A stretch of 64,000 nt of DNA. Origin: Streptomyces iconiensis. Its GTDB lineage: Bacteria > Actinomycetota > Actinomycetes > Streptomycetales > Streptomycetaceae. The notes below the pieces were generated by a model. The model did no database searches. It was not told the origin of the DNA and saw only the letters and a program-made list of their open reading frames with translations. Numbering within the stretch: position 1 is the stretch's first letter; every line of letters starts with the position of its first letter. The stretch covers positions 1 through 64,000 of the forward strand of contig NZ_JANCPR020000016.1 of NCBI RefSeq assembly GCF_028657195.3. Direction: 5' to 3'. Of this stretch, positions 17,160 to 27,493 are shown in pieces. A program made the position numbers and the translations under genes.

Positions 17160-17755
17160 CAACGCTCGCCGCCCTTCCGGCGCTTGGAGAGGACGATGGC
17201 GCCGACGAGCGCGGCGAGGAGCAGCACGGACAGGGCCTCGAACGGGAGGACCCAGTGCCGGAAGAGAGCGACCCCTGTGACCTTGGCCGAGCCGGCGACG
17301 GATTCGTCGAGGTCGATCCAGGTGGAGCGGAAGGCGTCGACGACGACGGTGACGAGCGTCGCCGCAGCCGCGAGGGCGACGGCGAGCGCGATCCAGCGGT
17401 TGCCGGAGTCCGCGTCGGCTGTCGCCTGGGCACGGACCTCGGCGTACGAGGGGTCGTCACGGGTGATGGGCGGGACTATGGGCGCCTTGGTGAGCATCAG
17501 TCCGAACAGGAGGAGGACGACGACGGACCCTACGTAGATCAGGACCTGGACCCAGGCGATGAACTCCGCCGTGAGGAGCAGGTATTCGACGGCGACACCA
17601 CCGAGCGCGGCGACCAGCCAGAGCGCCGCGTGCACCAGCCGCTTGGTGGTGACGGTGACGAGTGCGGCGCCGAGGGTGGCGAGCCCGACGAGGACGAAGA
17701 CGATCTCGACACCCGTCGGGGACAGAAACCCGGGGTGGCCGGCGGCGAGATTCAC
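17159..17755 (-). CDS. nuoJ2: NADH-quinone oxidoreductase subunit J, second set
   Basis: 198 residues from GTG 17755, overlapping the nuoI2 stop by 4 bp. Five hydrophobic segments are visible. The family's TM3 segment reads FIAWVQVLIYVGSVVVLLLFGLML, including the conserved tyrosine-glycine. The loop before TM4 carries an acidic stretch (RDDPSYAEVRAQATADADSG). Size is normal for the family. It helps link the quinone-module subunit NuoH to the antiporter subunits. Confidence 0.9.
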   Translation of the reverse strand: MNLAAGHPGFLSPTGVEIVFVLVGLATLGAALVTVTTKRLVHAALWLVAALGGVAVEYLLLTAEFIAWVQVLIYVGSVVVLLLFGLMLTKAPIVPPITRDDPSYAEVRAQATADADSGNRWIALAVALAAAATLVTVVVDAFRSTWIDLDESVAGSAKVTGVALFRHWVLPFEALSVLLLAALVGAIVLSKRRKGGER

Positions 17756-18414
17756 GCTTCGCCCTCCCGCGGCTCCGTCTGTGCCGGGTCATGGGACTGG
17801 GCCGCCTGGGACTGGCCCTGAGACGGAGCCTGAGACGGGGACTGTCCCTCTGCCGGGGCCTCTGCCGGGCCCTCTGCCTGTGCCTGGGCCTGGGCGGTGA
17901 GCTTGTCCGCTGTCTTGCGGGCCGCCGCCAGTTCCTTGGGTTCCTCGGCCGCCTCGTCGAGTGCGGGCGGTTCGGGCACGGTCCACATCCATTCGCGGAG
18001 CCGGTCGCGTTCGTGGGTCAGCTCATGGATGTCGGTCTCCGCGTACTCGAACTCCGGTGACCAGAACAGCGCGTCGAAAGGACACACCTCGATGCAGATA
18101 CCGCAGTACATGCACAGGGCGAAGTCGATGGCGAAGCGGTCGAGGACGTTGCGGCTGCGCTCCCGGCCGCCGGGTGCGGCCGGCGGCACCGTCTCCTTGT
18201 GGGAGTCGATGTAGATGCACCAGTCGGGGCACTCGCGGGCGCACAGCATGCAGACCGTGCAGTTCTCCTCGAAGAGCCCGATGACACCGCGGGAGCGGGG
18301 CGGCAGTTCGGGTTGCGCGTCCGGGTAGTGCGCGGTGACCGAACGGCGGGTCATCGTACGGAGGGTGACGGCCAGGCCCTTGGCGAGGCCGGTGCCGAAG
18401 ACGGGGCGTGACAC
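17752..18414 (-). CDS. nuoI2: NADH-quinone oxidoreductase subunit I, second set (2x[4Fe-4S])
   Basis: 220 residues from GTG 18414, two bases after the nuoH2 stop. Two ferredoxin motifs, CTVCMLCARECP and CMYCGICIEVCP, bind clusters N6a and N6b, so the subunit can pass electrons. After about residue 160 the protein turns into a low-complexity Gln/Ala/Pro/Ser tail (AQAQAQAEGPAEAPAEG and on). The cluster-binding core is shorter than usual between the motifs' flanks but complete. In the absence of nuoE, F and G this is the likely entry point for electrons, possibly from a soluble ferredoxin. Confidence 0.9.
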   Translation of the reverse strand: MSRPVFGTGLAKGLAVTLRTMTRRSVTAHYPDAQPELPPRSRGVIGLFEENCTVCMLCARECPDWCIYIDSHKETVPPAAPGGRERSRNVLDRFAIDFALCMYCGICIEVCPFDALFWSPEFEYAETDIHELTHERDRLREWMWTVPEPPALDEAAEEPKELAAARKTADKLTAQAQAQAEGPAEAPAEGQSPSQAPSQGQSQAAQSHDPAQTEPREGEA

Positions 18415-18416
18415 GG

Positions 18417-19373
18417 CTACATCACCACCTTGACGACGCCCGTGAGGGCGATCTGGAGAAGGGCGAGCGGAACGAGCGTCGTCCAGGCCAGGCGCTGGAC
18501 CTGGTCCTCACGCAGCCGCGGATAGCTGACCCGCAGCCAGATGACGCCGAAGGCGAGGACTCCGGTCTTCAACAGGGTCCACACCCAGCCGACCGAACCG
18601 GCGAACGGGCCGTGCCAGCCGCCGAGGAAGAGTACGGAGGTGAGCGCGGACAGGACGACGATGCCCGCGTACTCGGCGAGCAGGAAGAGCGCGAAGCGCA
18701 GTCCCGTGTACTCGGTGTAGGCGCCGAAGATGATCTCCGAGTCGGCGACGGGCGCGTCGAAGGGCGGCCGTTGCAGCTCGGCGAGGCCCGCCGTGAAGAA
18801 GACGACGGCACCGATGAGCTGCCAGGGCAGCCACCACCACTCCCACACGCCGAGGATGCCCGGCAGCGAGAGGGTGCCGGCGGCCATGGCGACGGAGGCG
18901 GCGGAGAGCAGCATCGGCAGCTCATACGCCATGAGTTGAGCCGCGGTACGCAGGCCGCCGAGGAGCGAGAACTTGTTGGCCGAGGCCCAGCCGCCCATGA
19001 GCGAGCCGAGGACGCCCACGCCCATCACGGCGAGGACGAAGAAGATCCCCGCGTCGATGGCGTGGACCACGCCGCCGTCGGGCGCGACGGGGATCGCGAC
19101 CAGCACGAGCATGTACGGGATCAGCGCGACGGCGGGCGCGAGCTGGAAGACCCGCCGGTCGGCGCCGGCCGGGACGATGTCCTCCTTCTGCGCGAACTTG
19201 ACGCCGTCGGCGACGAGTTGGGCCCAGCCGTGGAACCCGCCCGCGTACATCGGTCCGACGCGGCCCTGCATATGGGCCATGACCTTGTGCTCGGTCTGGC
19301 CCACGAGGAGGGGAAGGATGAGGAAGGCGAGGAGGACCGCGGCGATGCGCGCGGTGACGTCGAGGGCGTCCAT
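18417..19373 (-). CDS. nuoH2: NADH-quinone oxidoreductase subunit H, second set
   Basis: 318 residues from ATG 19373, sharing one base with the nuoC2 stop. Eight membrane helices and the motifs QGRVGPMYAGGFHGWAQLVADGVK and SYPRLREDQVQRLAW mark NuoH. The acidic quinone-chamber loop differs from the norm: the main-operon copy reads RAPFDMPESEGDLVAG, while this one reads RPPFDAPVADSEIIFG. The first glutamate is therefore valine and the second aspartate. This could mean altered quinone coupling. It lacks the long C-terminal tail of the main NuoH. Confidence 0.9.
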   Translation of the reverse strand: MDALDVTARIAAVLLAFLILPLLVGQTEHKVMAHMQGRVGPMYAGGFHGWAQLVADGVKFAQKEDIVPAGADRRVFQLAPAVALIPYMLVLVAIPVAPDGGVVHAIDAGIFFVLAVMGVGVLGSLMGGWASANKFSLLGGLRTAAQLMAYELPMLLSAASVAMAAGTLSLPGILGVWEWWWLPWQLIGAVVFFTAGLAELQRPPFDAPVADSEIIFGAYTEYTGLRFALFLLAEYAGIVVLSALTSVLFLGGWHGPFAGSVGWVWTLLKTGVLAFGVIWLRVSYPRLREDQVQRLAWTTLVPLALLQIALTGVVKVVM

Positions 19374-20437
19374 CAGTCCTCCTCGCCTTCTCTCTCACCG
19401 TTCTCGTCCTCGGCCTTGCCCTTGCTCTCGCCCTGGCCTTCACCCTTGCTTTCGCTGGTGCTCTCGCCCTTGCCCTGGCCTTCGCCGGCGCTCTGGCCTC
19501 CGCCGGCGCTCTGGCCTTCGCCGACGCTCTGGCCTTCGCCCGTACCCTCGTCGGCCGCCGGGGCCGGCTTGTGCCAGGGTGCGTCGCCGCCGGGCGCGGG
19601 TCCGCTGCCGGGCGCGGGTTCGCCTCCTGTTGCCGGAGGGGCGGCCGTGTCCGGTGCGGCCGGAGAGGCGGCATCCTTCGGTGCCGCCTCCGGGGCCGCT
19701 GCCGAGGCCGCCTCCGGTGCCGCCTCGCCCGGGGTTCGCTGGCTGGCCGAGCCCGCGCCGGCCGAACGGGCGCGGCGGGGGCGGTCGGTGGCGCCCGCTC
19801 CCGCGCGGGAGCGGGCGGGGCGTGCGGGTGCCGGGGGGAGCTGGCCTTTGAGGGGGCCCCACTCGTTGGGATCGGGGACGCCGGGCGGGAGCATCTGGCG
19901 GCGCTTGGGCCCGCCGTGCCCCGACTCACCCGGTTCCTTGGCGCCCGGCCACGCCTTGGCGACACGGGCCGCGAGGACGAAGTCCTTGCGCAGCGGGTGC
20001 CCCTCGAACGCGTCGGGGAGCAGCAACGGGGCGAGGTGGGGGTGGCCGGTGAAGCCGACGCCGAACATCTCGTGGGTCTCGCGCTCGTGCCAGGCGGCGC
20101 CCGCGTACACGCCGGTGGCGGTCGCGAGTACCGGTGCCTCGTGCGGAACGGTCGTACGGACGAGCAGCCGCCGCAGCGGCGTGCCCGTACCGGGGTCGGG
20201 CAGCGCGACCACGTGCGCGCAGACATGGAACCCGGTGCCCGGCTCGTCGACGGCGCTCAGCCAGTCGAAGTAGGTGCATCCCAACTCGTCGCGGGCGACG
20301 GTCAGTGCGTCCACCCACGCCTCGGAAGGCACGTCGGCGGTGAGCAGTCCGTACGCTTCCGCTGCCGTGGCGCCCTCGCCGAACAGCTCGGGCGCGCTGC
20401 GCGGCAGCCAGCCCGCGGGCGCTGAGGGCTCGGTCAC
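19373..20437 (-). CDS. nuoC2: NADH-quinone oxidoreductase subunit C, second set, with repeat tail
   Basis: 354 residues from GTG 20437, overlapping the nuoB2 stop (GTGA). Residues 1 to about 200 form the 30-kDa subunit domain, with the signature AAWHERETHEMFGVGFTGHP and a final NEWGPLKGQ. The remaining 150 residues are low complexity: Arg/Ala/Pro-rich first, then four near-repeats of GEGQSV / GEGQSA / GGGQSA / GEGQGK (18-bp DNA repeats near 19470-19550), then an acidic end. There is no NuoD domain in this tail, so it is not a NuoCD fusion. Confidence 0.85.
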   Translation of the reverse strand: MTEPSAPAGWLPRSAPELFGEGATAAEAYGLLTADVPSEAWVDALTVARDELGCTYFDWLSAVDEPGTGFHVCAHVVALPDPGTGTPLRRLLVRTTVPHEAPVLATATGVYAGAAWHERETHEMFGVGFTGHPHLAPLLLPDAFEGHPLRKDFVLAARVAKAWPGAKEPGESGHGGPKRRQMLPPGVPDPNEWGPLKGQLPPAPARPARSRAGAGATDRPRRARSAGAGSASQRTPGEAAPEAASAAAPEAAPKDAASPAAPDTAAPPATGGEPAPGSGPAPGGDAPWHKPAPAADEGTGEGQSVGEGQSAGGGQSAGEGQGKGESTSESKGEGQGESKGKAEDENGEREGEED

Positions 20438-21210
20438 CGTTCGGCCCCCCGCTCGTCCTCGCCGGAGGACGCGGGGCGGGCCGGGGGCTCGACCAGGCCG
20501 CTGGTGAGCGCGGCGGCCGAGGGCCAGCTCTGCCCGCTCGCCGCCGCCCCGTCATCGTTGCCCGTTCCGGCACCGCCGTTGTCCGGCCCTGCGGCACCGT
20601 TGCCCTGCCCGGCGGCACCGTTGTCCGGCGCCGGCGTGTAGCGCTGGGCCGTCGACTCGTTCGCGATCTTCTCCTGGAGCTTCAGGACGCCCTGGAGCAG
20701 TGCCTCGGGCCGGGGCGGGCAGCCGGGGACGTAGACGTCGACGGGGATGATCTGGTCGACGCCCTTGGTGACGGAGTAGGAGTCCCAGTACGGGCCGCCG
20801 CAGTTGGAGCAGGCGCCGAAGGAGATGACGTACTTCGGTTCGGGCATCTGCTCGTGCAGCCGTTTGACGGCGGGGGCCATCTTGTCCGTGACCGTGCCGG
20901 AGACCACCATCAGGTCGGCCTGCCGCGGTCCGGGCGCGAACGGGATCACGCCCAGCCGGATGAAGTCGTGGCGTGCCATCGAGGCGGCGATGAACTCGAT
21001 GGCGCAGCAGGCCAGCCCGAAGTTGAAGACCCAGAGGCTGTAGCGGCGGCCCCAGTTGAGGATCACCTTCATGGGCTGCGGCGCGAGCCGCGCGAGTGGC
21101 CCGAGCCGCATGGGCTCGGGCAGGTCAACCGCTGTGCCGGAGGAAGCGGGGGTGCCTGAGGCAGCCGGGAGGTTGCCGGGGTCCCCGTCCGGGGCTCTCG
21201 TTACGTCCAT
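20434..21210 (-). CDS. nuoB2: NADH-quinone oxidoreductase subunit B, second set
   Basis: 258 residues from ATG 21210, overlapping nuoA2 by 10 bp. The N2 cluster ligands are present: tandem CC in FGLACCAIEF, a cysteine in FGACSNCGG, and PGCPPRPEA. About 45 N-terminal and 80 C-terminal residues are low complexity and unlike canonical NuoB (about 160-185). The terminal [4Fe-4S] cluster should therefore form. NuoB normally packs against NuoD to make the quinone site, but no nuoD gene is in this operon. Confidence 0.88.
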   Translation of the reverse strand: MDVTRAPDGDPGNLPAASGTPASSGTAVDLPEPMRLGPLARLAPQPMKVILNWGRRYSLWVFNFGLACCAIEFIAASMARHDFIRLGVIPFAPGPRQADLMVVSGTVTDKMAPAVKRLHEQMPEPKYVISFGACSNCGGPYWDSYSVTKGVDQIIPVDVYVPGCPPRPEALLQGVLKLQEKIANESTAQRYTPAPDNGAAGQGNGAAGPDNGGAGTGNDDGAAASGQSWPSAAALTSGLVEPPARPASSGEDERGAER

Positions 21211-21572
21211 TCCAGGACGCCCTTCTTGTACGCGTACAGCAGACCGACGGCCAGGAAGCCGAGGAAGATGAACATCTCCACCAGCGTGATTCCGCCGAAC
21301 CCCGGCGCCGCGAACACCGTGGCCCAGGGGAAGAGGAAGACCGAGTCGACGGCGAAGATGACGTACAGGAACGCGTAGACGTAGTAACGGACCTGCGTAT
21401 GGGCCCAGTCCCCGCCCACGGGGTCGACACCGCACTCGTACGTCAGCATCTTCTCGCGCGTGGGCACGACCGGCCGCAGCAGCCGCCCCCCGACGAAGGC
21501 CACGCATACGAAGAGCACTCCGACCACCGCGACCAGCCCGACGACCGTATAGCCGTGGAAATAGTCCGGCAC
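21201..21572 (-). CDS. nuoA2: NADH-quinone oxidoreductase subunit A, second set
   Basis: 123 residues from GTG 21572. Three membrane helices are present, with the conserved loop YECGVDPVGGDWAHTQVRYYVYAFLYVIFAVD and the acidic residues in TM2 and TM3. It is the first gene of the nuo2 operon (A-B-C-H-I-J-K-L-M-N). The start lies 207 bp from the divergent histidine kinase gene, so its promoter shares a regulatory region with that two-component system. Confidence 0.9.
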   Translation of the reverse strand: MPDYFHGYTVVGLVAVVGVLFVCVAFVGGRLLRPVVPTREKMLTYECGVDPVGGDWAHTQVRYYVYAFLYVIFAVDSVFLFPWATVFAAPGFGGITLVEMFIFLGFLAVGLLYAYKKGVLEWT

Positions 21573-21703
21573 GTCCGCCCCGTCCTGTCCTGTGTTGGTG
21601 TGTCGGTGCTTGTCGATGGGTGCGTTCGACGATCTGTACGCACGGGAGTCTAGGCCCTGAGACGCCTGTAGAGGACCGTCGCGTCACACTCCGTGGTGCC
21701 ACA

Positions 21704-21721
21704 GGTGGGGTTAACCCCACC
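21704..21721. promoter_or_regulatory. Perfect 18-bp palindrome between nuoA2 and the first kinase
   Basis: GGTGGGGTTAACCCCACC is fully symmetric. It is centred about 68 bp upstream of the kinase ATG and 141 bp upstream of the nuoA2 start. A related but less symmetric element, GGTGGGG-AAAA-CCCCCC, precedes the second kinase gene at 23002-23018. Symmetry and placement fit a dimeric regulator, with the adjacent NarL-type response regulator as the simplest candidate. No direct evidence of binding is available. Confidence 0.65.
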
Positions 21722-21779
21722 GTCCGCCCCCGTACGCACCCCATGGCATCGGCCGGGGCGACCGGGCAGGCTGGGGCGT

Positions 21780-22940
21780 ATGACCGCGAGCCCCCTGTCG
21801 CCTCCCGCCGCACCGGCCGAGTCGCCTCCCCCGCCCCGGCCGGTGCTGTCGGCACAGAGCTGTCGTGAGGTCGCGCACCTTCTCGTCAACCCGTTCTTCG
21901 ACACCCTCGCCTTCGTCTACATCGTCTCGTGCGTCTTCGTGGGCGGCTTTCTCGCGATCACGGTCGTCGGACTGCCCGTACTCGCCGCCTGCCTGCTGGG
22001 CTGCCGCCAGATCGGCAAGGCCGAGCGCGCCCGTGCCCGCGCGCTGCTGCGGCTCCAGATCGACGAGCCCAGCCCGCTGCACGCGGAGCGGCCCGGGGTG
22101 CTGGCGTGGGTGTGGGCCCAGCTCAAGGACCCCGTTGCGTGGCGCCATGCGCTCTACTTCTTCATACGGCTGCCGTGGGGCTGGTTCACGTTCGGCGTGA
22201 CCCTGATCTCGTTCGTCGCGTGGCCGGCGCTGCCGTGGGTGGCGCGTGGGCTGACCAACGTCGACCGCGCGCTCGTACGGACGTTGCTCTCGCCCTCCGA
22301 CGAACTGGAGCGGCGGGTCGCCGAGTTGGAGTCTGATCGTGGGGTGGTGGTGGACACCGCCGCGGCCGACCTGCGCCGGATCGAACGCGACCTGCACGAC
22401 GGCGCACAGGCACGCCTGGTCGCACTCGCCATGGAACTCGGCCTCGCCAAAGAAAAACTCCTCGAAGACCCCCAAGCCGGCGCCCGCATGGTCGACGACG
22501 CACACGGCGAAGTGAAACTCGCCCTCCAGGAACTACGCGACCTCGCCCGCGGCATCCACCCCGCCATCCTCACCGACCGCGGACTCGGCCCCGCACTCAC
22601 CGCACTCGGCGGACGCTGCACCGTCCCCGTCCGCGTACACACCGACCTCAAAGAACGCCCCGCCGCCGCCATCGAAGGCATCGCCTACTTCACCGTCTCC
22701 GAACTCCTCCAGAACGTCAGCAAACACAGCGCAGCACACCACGCCTCCGTAGAGGTATGGCGCTCAGCCAACCGCCTCCTGATCCAGGTATGGGACAACG
22801 GACAAGGCGGCGCCACCGCCGAAACCGGCACAGGACTCGCAGGACTCGCCGACCGACTCAACGCCGTCGACGGACTACTCCTCCTCGACTCCCCCACCAA
22901 CGGACCCACCACCATCACCGCCGAACTCCCCTGGCGATAA
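21780..22940 (+). CDS. Sensor histidine kinase 1 (HisKA_3 type)
   Basis: 386 residues from ATG 21780. The N-terminus is Pro-rich, followed by two hydrophobic regions with the PF13796-like putative sensor pattern (LAITVVGLPVLAACLLG...RARARALL). The dimerisation box is RIERDLHDGAQARLV with H206 as phospho-acceptor. The C-terminal ATPase domain has the N box ELLQNVSKHSAAHH and G1 box WDNGQGG, ending TITAELPWR. From 22327 to the stop the DNA is almost identical to the second kinase. Codon choice changes there, with many CTC, GGA and ACA codons. It likely pairs with the response regulator at 24639. Confidence 0.88.
   Translation: MTASPLSPPAAPAESPPPPRPVLSAQSCREVAHLLVNPFFDTLAFVYIVSCVFVGGFLAITVVGLPVLAACLLGCRQIGKAERARARALLRLQIDEPSPLHAERPGVLAWVWAQLKDPVAWRHALYFFIRLPWGWFTFGVTLISFVAWPALPWVARGLTNVDRALVRTLLSPSDELERRVAELESDRGVVVDTAAADLRRIERDLHDGAQARLVALAMELGLAKEKLLEDPQAGARMVDDAHGEVKLALQELRDLARGIHPAILTDRGLGPALTALGGRCTVPVRVHTDLKERPAAAIEGIAYFTVSELLQNVSKHSAAHHASVEVWRSANRLLIQVWDNGQGGATAETGTGLAGLADRLNAVDGLLLLDSPTNGPTTITAELPWR
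22327..22940 (+). repeat. 614-bp direct repeat, copy 1 (kinase 3' end)
   Basis: Identical to 23795-24408 except at 22649-22650 (CA here, TG there), which changes one Lys to Glu. It starts in the codon before ESDRG and runs exactly to the stop codon; flanks diverge at once on both sides. The offset is a constant 1468 bp. This suggests recent duplication or gene conversion. Confidence 0.95.
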
Positions 22941-23001
22941 ACCCGGCGGCGAGGCCGGCCCGCGAGCCGTGCGAGGGGCGAGCGGCGAGGGGTGGGCGTG
23001 A

Positions 23002-23018
23002 GGTGGGGAAAACCCCCC
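23002..23018. promoter_or_regulatory. Imperfect palindrome upstream of the second kinase
   Basis: GGTGGGGAAAACCCCCC shares the GGTGGGG half with the perfect palindrome at 21704-21721 but has an AAAA centre. It lies about 60 bp before the second kinase ATG, similar to the first element's placement. A common binding protein is inferred. Confidence 0.45.
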
Positions 23019-23076
23019 GTTCAGAACGCCTGCTCACGTCATTCCGGGGCGGGACCGTGGAACGGATGCTTGAGGC

Positions 23077-24408
23077 ATGGCTAGGGAGACCGCAGTGCGG
23101 CGTTCATGGGTGCGAGTGTGTGTGGGAGCGCCGGTTTCGGGCCGGACGATGCGGGAGCTGCTGTACGCGTTCAGCGGTCTGCCCATCGCGGTGATCTCGT
23201 TCGCCTACGCGATCACCGCGCTGGCCACCGGCATCGGCCTGCTGATCACGTTCCTGGGGATCCCGGTGCTGGCCGTCGGCCTCGCGGGATGCCGGGGGCT
23301 GGGCCACATGGAGCGGGGCAGGGCGCGGGCGCTGCTGCGGCTGGAGGTGACGGAGCCCGAGCCGGTGCGTACCCTCCAGCGTTCCGGCGGACTGACCGCA
23401 TGGGTGGGCGCGGTGCTGCGCAGCGGTGTCTCCTGGCGGCACATGCTCTATTCGCTGCTGCACCTTCCGTGGGCGCTGTTCAGCTTCACGGCGAGCCTGT
23501 TCTTCTGGCTGTACGGATGGGGGCTGTTCCTCTATCCCCTGTGGCAGTGGATCATCCCCTCGTACGCGCACAAGGCCCCGATGCAGATCAGCGACAACGG
23601 CCTCACCATCGGCGCTCCCACCGATCCCGACGCGTGGGTGCTGAACGACGCCGCCGGGACCACGCTCGTCGCCGCGTTCGGGCTGCTGCTCGTTCTGGTG
23701 ACGCCGTGGATCGTCCGTGGGCTCGTACAGATCGACAAGCTGCTGGTCCTGGGCCTGCTGGGGCCCTCTTCGCTGGCCACGCGCGTATGGGAGCTGGAGT
23801 CTGATCGTGGGGTGGTGGTGGACACCGCCGCGGCCGACCTGCGCCGGATCGAACGCGACCTGCACGACGGCGCACAGGCACGCCTGGTCGCACTCGCCAT
23901 GGAACTCGGCCTCGCCAAAGAAAAACTCCTCGAAGACCCCCAAGCCGGCGCCCGCATGGTCGACGACGCACACGGCGAAGTGAAACTCGCCCTCCAGGAA
24001 CTACGCGACCTCGCCCGCGGCATCCACCCCGCCATCCTCACCGACCGCGGACTCGGCCCCGCACTCACCGCACTCGGCGGACGCTGCACCGTCCCCGTCC
24101 GCGTACACACCGACCTTGAAGAACGCCCCGCCGCCGCCATCGAAGGCATCGCCTACTTCACCGTCTCCGAACTCCTCCAGAACGTCAGCAAACACAGCGC
24201 AGCACACCACGCCTCCGTAGAGGTATGGCGCTCAGCCAACCGCCTCCTGATCCAGGTATGGGACAACGGACAAGGCGGCGCCACCGCCGAAACCGGCACA
24301 GGACTCGCAGGACTCGCCGACCGACTCAACGCCGTCGACGGACTACTCCTCCTCGACTCCCCCACCAACGGACCCACCACCATCACCGCCGAACTCCCCT
24401 GGCGATAA
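23077..24408 (+). CDS. Sensor histidine kinase 2 (HisKA_3 type)
   Basis: 443 residues from ATG 23077, with GAGG four bases upstream; ATG 23149 (MRELLYAFSG) is a possible alternative. The membrane sensor part is related to kinase 1 in layout but differs in sequence: two early helices (AITALATGIGLLITFLGIPVLAVG), then an extra block with about 60 residues between helices that looks extracytoplasmic (WIIPSYAHKAPMQISDNGLT and on). The kinase core from SDRGVVVD onward matches kinase 1 in all but one residue, with H263 as phospho-acceptor. Identical cores with different sensors imply two inputs to one response regulator. Confidence 0.88.
   Translation: MARETAVRRSWVRVCVGAPVSGRTMRELLYAFSGLPIAVISFAYAITALATGIGLLITFLGIPVLAVGLAGCRGLGHMERGRARALLRLEVTEPEPVRTLQRSGGLTAWVGAVLRSGVSWRHMLYSLLHLPWALFSFTASLFFWLYGWGLFLYPLWQWIIPSYAHKAPMQISDNGLTIGAPTDPDAWVLNDAAGTTLVAAFGLLLVLVTPWIVRGLVQIDKLLVLGLLGPSSLATRVWELESDRGVVVDTAAADLRRIERDLHDGAQARLVALAMELGLAKEKLLEDPQAGARMVDDAHGEVKLALQELRDLARGIHPAILTDRGLGPALTALGGRCTVPVRVHTDLEERPAAAIEGIAYFTVSELLQNVSKHSAAHHASVEVWRSANRLLIQVWDNGQGGATAETGTGLAGLADRLNAVDGLLLLDSPTNGPTTITAELPWR
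23795..24408 (+). repeat. 614-bp direct repeat, copy 2 (kinase 3' end)
   Basis: Second copy of the segment at 22327-22940, with two mismatches at 24117-24118. It also ends exactly at the stop codon. Confidence 0.95.
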
Positions 24409-24638
24409 GGCCCTGGAACGGCCCGGTGCCTGTCCGCTCAGCTCCCCTCAGCGCCTTGCCCCTTCAGCGCCTCACTGCCTCACCGCCGCCCCGCCCCTCC
24501 CTCTCCCCCTCAACCGTCCCCGTGCGCGCGTTCGCACTGGCGCGCGTACCGTCCGTCGCCCGATGGGCTTCAGGGGGAAAGCGTCCCGCGATCTGGGATG
24601 CTGGGAGGGTCGTGGCCGGGCTGGGTGGGGGGAGCGTT

Positions 24639-25310
24639 GTGGAGCGCAGGGTACGCGTTGTGATCGCGGAGGACTCGGTGCTGCTGCGGGAAGGACTCAC
24701 GCGGCTGTTGACGGACCGGGGGTACGAGGTCGTCGCGGGCGTCGGTGACGGGGAAGCGCTGGTCAAGACGGTCGCCGAGCTGGCGGCCGAGGGGCAGCTC
24801 CCGGATGTGGTGGTGGCGGACGTACGGATGCCGCCGACGCACACCGACGAAGGAGTGCGCGCGGCCGTGCGACTGCGGGAGGCACACGCGGGGCTCGGTG
24901 TGCTGGTTCTGTCGCAGTATGTGGAGGAGCAGTACGCGACGGAGTTGCTGGCCGGTTCCAGCAGGGGGGTCGGCTATCTGCTCAAGGACCGGGTGGCCGA
25001 GGTGCGGGAGTTCGTGGACGCGGTGGCACGCGTCGCCGAGGGCGGTACGGCGCTCGACCCCGAGGTGGTCGCGCAGCTGCTCGGGCGGAGCCGTAAGCAG
25101 GATGTGCTGGCCGGGCTGACCCCGAGGGAGCGTGAGGTACTGGGCCTGATGGCAGAGGGCCGCACGAACTCCGCGATCGCACGGGAGCTGGTGGTCAGCC
25201 ACGGCGCGGTGGAGAAGCATGTGAGCAACATCTTCCTGAAGCTGGGCCTCTCACAGAGTGACGCGGATCACCGCCGGGTGCTGGCGGTGCTGACGTACCT
25301 GGATTCGTAG
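24639..25310 (+). CDS. NarL/LuxR family response regulator
   Basis: 223 residues from GTG 24639, preceded by GGGGGGAG six bases upstream; GTG 24612 is an in-frame alternative. The receiver domain has the acidic pair in VVIAEDSVLL, the phospho-acceptor D61 in VVVADVRMPP, and lysine in YLLKDRV. The C-terminal LuxR HTH reads LTPREREVLGLMAEGRTNSAIA and VEKHVSNIFLKLGL. It follows both kinases by 231 bp and is their probable partner. Candidate targets are nuo2, the kinase genes (shared GGTGGGG palindromes) and korAB. Confidence 0.9.
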   Translation: MERRVRVVIAEDSVLLREGLTRLLTDRGYEVVAGVGDGEALVKTVAELAAEGQLPDVVVADVRMPPTHTDEGVRAAVRLREAHAGLGVLVLSQYVEEQYATELLAGSSRGVGYLLKDRVAEVREFVDAVARVAEGGTALDPEVVAQLLGRSRKQDVLAGLTPREREVLGLMAEGRTNSAIARELVVSHGAVEKHVSNIFLKLGLSQSDADHRRVLAVLTYLDS

Positions 25311-25555
25311 CGGCACAGGAGCGGGGCCGGTCGGCGCGCGATGGCGGCACCGGGCGGCGAGGAACGGCGGCTACGGGCGGGGACCAGGGAAAACAGGGCA
25401 CTTGAGGAGCGCCCAAGGGGGTGGGCAGACCGTGGGAGCCCAGGGTGAACACGTGTCTCAGAAAGCTGTCCAGCATGGGATCACCTTCGGGAAGGCAACC
25501 CTTAGCGACGTACGATGGCGAGCGAGCCGCCGCCTTGAGGGAGGTCCGATCCACA

Positions 25556-27485
<1,930 letters not shown>

Positions 27486-27493
<8 letters not shown>

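Noticed and set aside
25475..25555. Iron-regulator (DtxR-type) box before korA
   Set aside because: GGCAACCCTTAG resembles part of the consensus but is not palindromic and matches poorly.
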